Of a stretch of DNA of 25,422 bases, positions 19,786 to 25,422 are shown piece after piece; the first letter of the stretch is position 1; the number at the start of each line of letters is the position of its first letter. The notes under the pieces were generated by a model. The model made no database searches and was not told the origin of the DNA. It was given only the letters and a program-made list of their open reading frames with translations. Source of the stretch: Fragilaria radians (taxonomy: Eukaryota > Bacillariophyta > Fragilariophyceae > Fragilariales > Fragilariaceae); contig CAAAJI010000008.1 of assembly GCA_900642245.1 (NCBI GenBank), forward strand, positions 702,038-727,459, read 5' to 3'. Made by a program: the position numbers and the translations under genes.

Positions 19786-20939
19786 CGTCAAATAGTTACT
19801 TTAGATTGTAGAGCATATGAAGGTAGGCTGAAGTCACTTCTAATGTTTCGACTATGTCTTCGATGGATAAAATAGTACTGGTAGTAGTACTACTTTACGG
19901 TGCCTTGGAATGACCATATGAATAATTAACCGCTGGTACAATGGCACCACTGAGAGGTTGTGTGCTTTAGGTTAAGGTCAAAAATGCGAATCAAAATTTA
20001 ATTTGACCTTTGCGTAAACAAAAATGTGCAAGACCCTGTAACCACCTTGATCCTATCTGTACTTTTTAGCAAAGTAACGTAAATTCTTGGACCTACAGCT
20101 ATAAAAATATAGACTGTTGCTGTCCTACACGTGTTACCAATTGATGTATTAAAGTGTAATCATAAGTATTGCTTATTCTTTGAAAACCAATTTATCACCT
20201 TGACTCTCATACGCCAAAGTCAATAAATATGCAGTTATCAGACCTTACATATATTATTTGGGTATGAGGTGAATTGTCATATTGGTATTGCAAACTTCCC
20301 TTCTTGTTAGCATAAACAAAAATAGAGAGTCAGCATATTCCATTAATTACATCCTGATTCTTGTATAATAATAGTTTAACCGTCCATTTCAATCCATTTG
20401 CAAATTTGGATGGTAATACAGAATATATTTTCTCAATGGTGATTTTTAATGGTCTGTGTTGAGAGGACACAATTAGAAATCATGATCTAATGTAGTCCAT
20501 TTCTAAAGTTGAATCTCATATTCAACACTTATAATGAGTTATAGTTTCTGTCTGAATGAAATATTTTCCGTAAATTTCAAGTTGTGATGATTTACGCTAT
20601 TTTTCAACGCTATACTAATGGCAAATATTAACTATAGGTGTAGTTGTGATGAGTGTCAGTAAGACAAAGGGATACTTTTTCAATAAGATATGAGTAAATT
20701 TGGATCCACAAGTATGCAGCTATGAAGAAGAGTAGTCATGGTGTTGGAACTGATTTCTTGGCTCCACGATTTTATACTTTCGTGCCTAGAAATATCGGAA
20801 GGATTTTATTCAAAAAGTATTTAAGATGCCTGTAACTTTTAATCTCTCAGTTAGAATTCTTTCGTATACTGTCAAATATTCTCTTTTTTCAAAATTTTGT
20901 CTATACTTGCATGCTTGGCGGCACGATTTGTAGAAAGAA
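19786..20939. other. divergent intergenic region between the HECT gene and the membrane-protein gene
   Basis: About 1.15 kb lies upstream of both neighbours and should carry both promoters. A perfect 12-bp palindrome is at 19883-19894, about 100 bases upstream of the HECT ATG. The rest is AT-rich with no ORF of interest. Just before 20940 there is an acceptor-like TTTGTAG, so an upstream non-coding or leader exon of the membrane-protein gene may exist here. Confidence 0.45.
19883..19894. promoter_or_regulatory. 12-bp perfect palindrome upstream of the HECT gene
   Basis: AGTAGTACTACT is its own reverse complement and sits within a longer AGTACTGGTAGTAGTACTAC tract. It lies about 100 bases upstream of the HECT start codon. 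It could be a dimeric factor site, but no known factor is assigned. Confidence 0.25.
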
Positions 20940-22526
20940 ATGCTAACACCCACCCAAAAATTCATTCCGAGTATCCAATTCGCACATCAGTTGGTGCACT
21001 ATCCACCAAAAAATTCCGATGTTGAAAAATTATCTCCATCCTATATGGACACTATGAATACTAACAATCTTTCCGATACCGAGTCTCCCTCAAGTCATAG
21101 TCATGAACCTTTAATAAAAATCATGAAATCTTCCACACCGCAGTCAACTGAGTTATTGCATTCCCATAATGCCCCGACGGTTCCGATGGAAACAAAGTGG
21201 CCAACGCCTACCGAGAAACAGACGATATCTCCATCTTTAAGTGATACAACTTTATCATACAGTAATAATCTTCCTTCTTTATATCCGATCTTAATGCCAC
21301 AATCAAGTCTTAAGACATCTCCAGATCAAACGTTATCACCCTCTCGTATGCCGACAGGATTATCCAGACTTTTGGCTTCAACTACGCGACCAGTTTCCAA
21401 TCAGAGTGTTCCTACTAAGAAGCCTTCCGTATACATTTCAGAAAATCCAACGACCATGACTCCAACCATCAAGAGTCTCAAAGTTAGTGAAGATATGATT
21501 GAGATTGTACTTCGTAATTTTCCAGGTCTACAGGATGCCGACAAGCGTCGAATTTGGCAGAAAGTAACTAGCAAGCATATAGATGATTATTGGAACTCGC
21601 AACCTTTCTCGCCTATTCAAATCTTGGAGGTAGAAACAAGATATATACGTGAAGAGATTGTTATTTTACCCTCGCAACGAAATCGATGGCTACAGGAGGC
21701 GGAATCTGTCAATCTTCTCAAGTTATATTATCGCCAAGTTATCACGTTTGGATTCCTAAAGAAATACAGTCGACTCGTGAATAATACACATTCAATCTTT
21801 TTAGAGCCCTTTGAAAGAAGCGAGGCCGTTTATACTAATAATTTGATCATAGATCTTGGATTGGGTCCCGAAATATCAGATGTACGGCTGGTTCAGGCTA
21901 CTATATTGGATGGTGGTACTCCATATCCCACCTTGGCGCCCTCGAATGCAGTTCCAATTGACCCCGATGATTCTAGTGGACTCTCACTTGTAACTGTTAT
22001 CCTTATTGTCATTCTACTATTGTTTGTTGTCATGGGCAGTCTATTTTTGTTTCTCTACTTGAGGAAACGACAGTATGAGCATGATATGGCATGGAAAACA
22101 GACAAAGCAAGGTCCATTGAGGGAGGTGATTGCTTTGTTCTCGAAGAAGGCGACAGGGTAGATTTGATCGTTGATCCAGCACGAGGGAGGAGCCTCCGTG
22201 ATTTGCCTCAAATAGCAAACGACGAGAATCATGGTAATGATATGGAATATGATATTGATCAGTCGGAAATTCCCATTAGTGAACTTCCACAAGAGGAAGA
22301 AGATGAGGATGATCCCACACTTCACTACATATCTGAATCACAACGGAGTCCTGATTCAGCTATGATACAGCGAAATGTGAGTATGCTAGACGATGAATCA
22401 GACGACGACAATGGAGCCGATATCCCACCGTTAAGTTTGCGTCGTAGTTCGTCGTGCGGCAGCAGTGTATTTGGTCCGCCATCCCTATCGGGATTTCAAG
22501 TGACTATTATGGATCTCGAAAACTAG
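20940..22526 (+). CDS. single-pass membrane protein with Ser/Thr/Pro-rich stalk and acidic tail (528 aa)
   Basis: I do not recognise a named family. Residues 30-180 are rich in Ser, Thr and Pro (mucin-like, probably O-glycosylated). A folded region of about 140 residues (186-325) follows. It contains LRNFPGLQDADKRRIW, an aromatic-rich stretch YYRQVITFGFLKKYSR and a final ISDVRLVQATI. The single transmembrane helix is at 348-373 (SLVTVILIVILLLFVVMG), with a basic stop-transfer RKR at 375-377. The cytosolic tail is strongly acidic (EEEDEDDP at 452-459, DDESDDDNG at 484-492) and ends in a Ser-rich segment. The same order is seen in the convergent gene at 22655-23551. The ATG is the first after a TAG, but the N-terminus has no signal peptide. 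Either TM1 acts as a signal-anchor or an upstream leader exon is missing. A candidate AATAAA lies at 22615-22620. Confidence 0.75.
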   Translation: MLTPTQKFIPSIQFAHQLVHYPPKNSDVEKLSPSYMDTMNTNNLSDTESPSSHSHEPLIKIMKSSTPQSTELLHSHNAPTVPMETKWPTPTEKQTISPSLSDTTLSYSNNLPSLYPILMPQSSLKTSPDQTLSPSRMPTGLSRLLASTTRPVSNQSVPTKKPSVYISENPTTMTPTIKSLKVSEDMIEIVLRNFPGLQDADKRRIWQKVTSKHIDDYWNSQPFSPIQILEVETRYIREEIVILPSQRNRWLQEAESVNLLKLYYRQVITFGFLKKYSRLVNNTHSIFLEPFERSEAVYTNNLIIDLGLGPEISDVRLVQATILDGGTPYPTLAPSNAVPIDPDDSSGLSLVTVILIVILLLFVVMGSLFLFLYLRKRQYEHDMAWKTDKARSIEGGDCFVLEEGDRVDLIVDPARGRSLRDLPQIANDENHGNDMEYDIDQSEIPISELPQEEEDEDDPTLHYISESQRSPDSAMIQRNVSMLDDESDDDNGADIPPLSLRRSSSCGSSVFGPPSLSGFQVTIMDLEN

Positions 22527-22614
22527 AATATTTATTCATGTGTACAAATTCGAAGCTCGAGCATGGATTACAATTTCAGTAACAGTCGGACAGTTCTAAC
22601 TTAATAGATATTAT

Positions 22615-22620
22615 AATAAA
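22615..22620 (+). terminator. candidate polyadenylation signal
   Basis: AATAAA lies 89 bases past the stop codon of the plus-strand membrane-protein gene and about 35 bases before the stop codon of the convergent gene. The two transcripts probably overlap at their 3' ends. Confidence 0.35.
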
Positions 22621-22654
22621 AGTGAGTTGTAATTGAAAAATGACAGAAATTAAG

Positions 22655-23551
22655 TTAATTATTTGCAATACTAGAAGCATAACCATCCAACGAATATCCA
22701 TAACTTTCCATAGAGCTCACAGACGCAGCATCATTCAGCCCTCCTGTATGCTCCTTGTTTGTCCTATAACCTCCTGTCATACCCTGCTTGTAGTAGGCAG
22801 AGAGTGATGAGGAAATGTCTTCGGATATGACGGACTCGGGATAAGGCCCCGCAGTATGGAATGTTTCCGCTGGAGCCGTCGAATTGCGAGGATCACGATT
22901 GACGTCAAATTCTCCATCAGTAGCCAAGCCTTCATCATACTCTTTCTCGCCCTTTCCTGATCTCCATGCCAAGAAAATGGCTGCCCCTAGCAAAATCGAA
23001 GCAACAACAGCAATTACAATTGCCCAGATCATAATGCTATCAATGTTGCTTCCCGAGGACCCCGATGCGGGTTGATTCTGTAGGTCATCTCGGTTAAAGG
23101 AAGCTCTGGCATCTACAATGTTTGACCCTAGTCCGGTACTTTCGCTCACACCTTTGAGCTCATTCAGTAAGGATACATAGTCATCAAGGCCTTGCAATTG
23201 CATGGCAGCCACGGCTGCTTCAGTTGGAATCTCACGGTCTTCATCCCAGTAGGTCCTGCCTTCATAAGTGACACTATATGAACTGGCGGTATTTTCTCCA
23301 TCAGCAAACACTCGTAGCACAACTTGTCTAAAAGAATATTTGTAGTCTAATTCCGCCACTGAACTCTGCATATTCTCTTCCACCCAACGTGTCACAGTCA
23401 CCATAAGTGCAACAGAATCTATCTCTTCATTACCCACGCGAGCTAGTTTAACATTAAATGGAATGAGCTCGATCGCCGTTGAGGTCGTATCTGATAGATG
23501 TCGGCTCGTGAAAAAGCCCTTCAGAGGGCCTGTGGTCCACGGTGCAATCAT
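22655..23551 (-). CDS. single-pass membrane protein, probable relative of the convergent neighbour (298 aa, 5' end uncertain)
   Basis: No named family recognised. The protein has a probable extracellular region (20-155) with a short alternating pattern, including AIELIPFNVKLARVG, RWVEENMQSS and YSFRQVVLRVF. Then comes SYSVTYEGRTYW, a Glu/Gln-rich helix (AAVAAMQLQGLDDYVSLLNEL) and GSNIVDARASF. A Ser/Gly spacer leads into one transmembrane helix (173-196, ending AWRSGKG). The 100-residue cytosolic tail is acidic and then Ser/Tyr-rich, ending SMESYGYSLDGYASS. The layout of beta/alpha ectodomain, TM and acidic then Ser-rich tail parallels the gene at 20940-22526. The ATG at 23551 is preceded by an acceptor-like TTTCAG and the product lacks a signal peptide. 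A leader exon further upstream is likely, so this coding region is probably 5'-incomplete. Confidence 0.75.
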   Translation of the reverse strand: MIAPWTTGPLKGFFTSRHLSDTTSTAIELIPFNVKLARVGNEEIDSVALMVTVTRWVEENMQSSVAELDYKYSFRQVVLRVFADGENTASSYSVTYEGRTYWDEDREIPTEAAVAAMQLQGLDDYVSLLNELKGVSESTGLGSNIVDARASFNRDDLQNQPASGSSGSNIDSIMIWAIVIAVVASILLGAAIFLAWRSGKGEKEYDEGLATDGEFDVNRDPRNSTAPAETFHTAGPYPESVISEDISSSLSAYYKQGMTGGYRTNKEHTGGLNDAASVSSMESYGYSLDGYASSIANN

Positions 23552-25026
23552 TACTGAAACTTGGATTGTTCAATCGTGTAAATCAAAATCGTATAATTCA
23601 AGGATAGCAATACTATGTCAAAGAAAACTGCAATAAGTCTTCCCAGATGAAATAGCACCGAAAAAGTTTGGCTTTTCAAGTCTTCGATTCCGCCTTTGTG
23701 AAGGAGCGAAAAAATATTTGTAGCAAATTTTCTCTGCAAGTTAGTTGATCAAGCACAAACGAATTTGACACCGGCACAAGTGGCTTCGATTCGCGGGTGA
23801 ATAATGATATACAATTGGGAAGTCTCTTGTCGTAACTCTATAAATCCCTTGATAAGCCTGCTAACACTAATGAGGGAGTCGTGATACTTGTAGTCGTACA
23901 AAAAGATGGCTGACTTGAAGCGTTGGTAGCAATTAAAATTCAATTAGTTTTTCCGCCGTCCACGGGATTTCCAAGTGTTTTCCGTTGCAATGTTGTCAAT
24001 CTTAAGTCCCAGCTATCTCTGCATGTGAGCACGGTACGGCATGCGCTTGCAACGGAGGCAAAAAACTTGTGCCCACGTGCAGTCGACTGCTAGTAACTTG
24101 CGCTAGTAGTGCCTGGGGGGGACAGAACAACAATTCAACAATTCGTAGAAACGAAAAGACAGCACCAACCCAAGGCAGAAACATCCGCTATCACTTTGAG
24201 CAACAGCAACAAAATTGCGCCAAGAGAAACTGCAATATAACCACGACATTCCAACAGGAATTACCATAGAATTTTATTATCAGCATAAGAATAGTATGCC
24301 TTTGACATGTAACAAGGCATGAAGCAGCTACTATGACTACCATAGGTAATCAAGAATATCAATAAGGATATTAGGAGATATGCCGGTCCTCAAAGATAAT
24401 TTCATTCTCATTGGTAAAAATGTGAGAAAAGGACAATGCATAGAATCACAATTTTGGATTTATCCTTTATTTCCGAGTTAATTATCTTGATTAAATTTCA
24501 ATTATTCTCACTAGCTTATAAAGATCAAGACTCTAGCGGGGAAAGGTAAGATCGCTTCCCTTATTTTCTCCAAGGCCATTCCTTGCAACTTTATGTCTAG
24601 GGATACGACAGAATGAAGAAAACAGATAGCTGAATGAAGTTAGACTAGAGGCATTTGTAAAAGTGGAATTTTATAATGCTGGAAGTAATCAAGCGATTAA
24701 TGTGCTTACATTCAATCCACTTCAGGATAATTTGACAATAGAATATGGTTATGCGGGAGAAGCAAAACTCGGGAGATTTAATCAAGAATTTTAAATGCAT
24801 CTTCTTTGACAACCTCAGCTCAGTGGCAGATGAAAATTATAAATCACATGCTGAAAGAGTTTGGAAATAATGTTTAAGTGCAAAAGTAAACCCCAAACGG
24901 TTTGTGAAAGCAAGAACTTGGGTCCTAATAAGCTGCTTGAGTTTTTCATCAAATGGCATAATATAGGATACATTAAAGCCATATTAGATAAATCCTCAAT
25001 GAAATATTTGGTTACAAATCAAGCAA
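23552..25026. other. right-hand intergenic region
   Basis: No confident gene. The stretch upstream of 23551 may contain a leader exon of the minus-strand membrane-protein gene. A less AT-rich island at about 23950-24270 includes a minus-strand ATG frame (24002-24184) that begins like a signal peptide (MFLPWVGAVFSFLRIVELLF). I found no good donor site in the phase needed to join it to the gene. At 24650-25000 several short stretches look mildly coding on the plus strand but are full of stops and match nothing I know. Confidence 0.4.
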
Positions 25027-25215
25027 TTAATACCCCGTGATATTTTGCAAGTCAAGTGCAAATTGCCTAAGACGCATAATATCGGATGAGCTGATGCCGG
25101 ATCTAAACGGCATAAAACAACGTGCAATATCAATATCAACAATCTTATTGCTGGAACTAGACTCTACCTTTCCCAATTGAAAAGCCTTCGTGCTACCTTC
25201 AAAAGGCCAAGCCAT
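25027..25215 (-). CDS. small hypothetical ORF (62 aa), weak
   Basis: An ATG-initiated frame begins MAWPFEGSTKAFQLGKVE and contains IVDIDIARCFMPFRSGISSS; it ends in TAA. Composition is balanced and unlike the surrounding noise. A TAG lies in frame eight codons upstream of the ATG. The acceptor-like CGTTAG there means that it could instead be the last exon of a longer gene extending past the window. No family recognised. Confidence 0.3.
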   Translation of the reverse strand: MAWPFEGSTKAFQLGKVESSSSNKIVDIDIARCFMPFRSGISSSDIMRLRQFALDLQNITGY

Positions 25216-25422
25216 ACACAGTTGGTAATACCCATGCTAACGATAAGTGCATCAGTGATTGAGAATCTCTTTCTTGGCTGCTTCTATGCTATTCCAGCTT
25301 TTCACGTCCTCCTTGCTCTACGGTGAGATAGAGAAAGTAGACACAGATAAATTATAGACTATTTTATTGCTTTTCTGTTAGTCTTGTCTAATCTTGGAAC
25401 TTCTCTCAAGAGATGTTCTCAA

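Noticed and set aside
24069..24269. 66-codon Gln/Asn-rich plus-strand frame
   Set aside because: It begins at GTG, is low-complexity, and looks more like an A/C-rich 5' UTR than protein.

Overview
The window is nuclear DNA from a microalgal eukaryote, most likely a diatom or a close stramenopile relative. It has short GT-AG spliceosomal introns (53-85 nt), AT-rich gaps between genes, a eukaryotic ribosomal protein gene, a HECT ubiquitin ligase and decayed Ty1/copia retroelements of a kind common in diatoms. No prokaryotic operon, CRISPR array, tRNA or rRNA gene was recognised. The species cannot be named from the sequence alone.

Layout, left to right. At 0.8-2 kb lies a minus-strand copia gag relic that still shows two CCHC zinc knuckles, with a possible LTR behind it. 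At 2.4-3.4 kb is an intact ankyrin-repeat gene (-). At 4.0-4.3 kb is a second gag relic (+). At 5.4-6.2 kb is a STIMATE-family membrane protein (-). At 7.8-9.5 kb a MenA-type prenyltransferase (+) converges on the cytosolic ribosomal protein uL11/RPL12 (-), which has a 34-nt coding first exon. At 12.0-13.4 kb is a two-exon EamA/DMT transporter (-) whose N-terminus is encoded by a 9-bp minisatellite. The 13.4-17.4 kb interval is gene-poor. It holds a copia RT/RNase H relic, an 81-bp in-frame tandem duplication and a small unexplained coding-like patch. At 17.4-19.8 kb is a three-exon HECT E3 ligase (-) with three copies of a 40-residue beta-rich module before the catalytic domain. At 20.9-23.6 kb two single-pass membrane proteins converge tail to tail. 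They share an architecture and look like diverged members of one family. The right end (23.6-25.4 kb) has no confident gene.

The genes do not form one pathway. They are ordinary housekeeping or lineage-specific loci: translation, quinone synthesis, ubiquitination, transport, ER calcium regulation and cell-surface proteins. Old retrotransposon debris separates them. No clear new biological system is visible. The most promising novel features are the paired membrane proteins, the repeat-HECT architecture, and the bacterial-looking MenA without a visible plastid presequence.

Gene models for RPL12, the DMT transporter and the HECT ligase were assembled by hand from splice signals and restored family motifs. 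Their junctions are inferred from sequence and not supported by transcripts.
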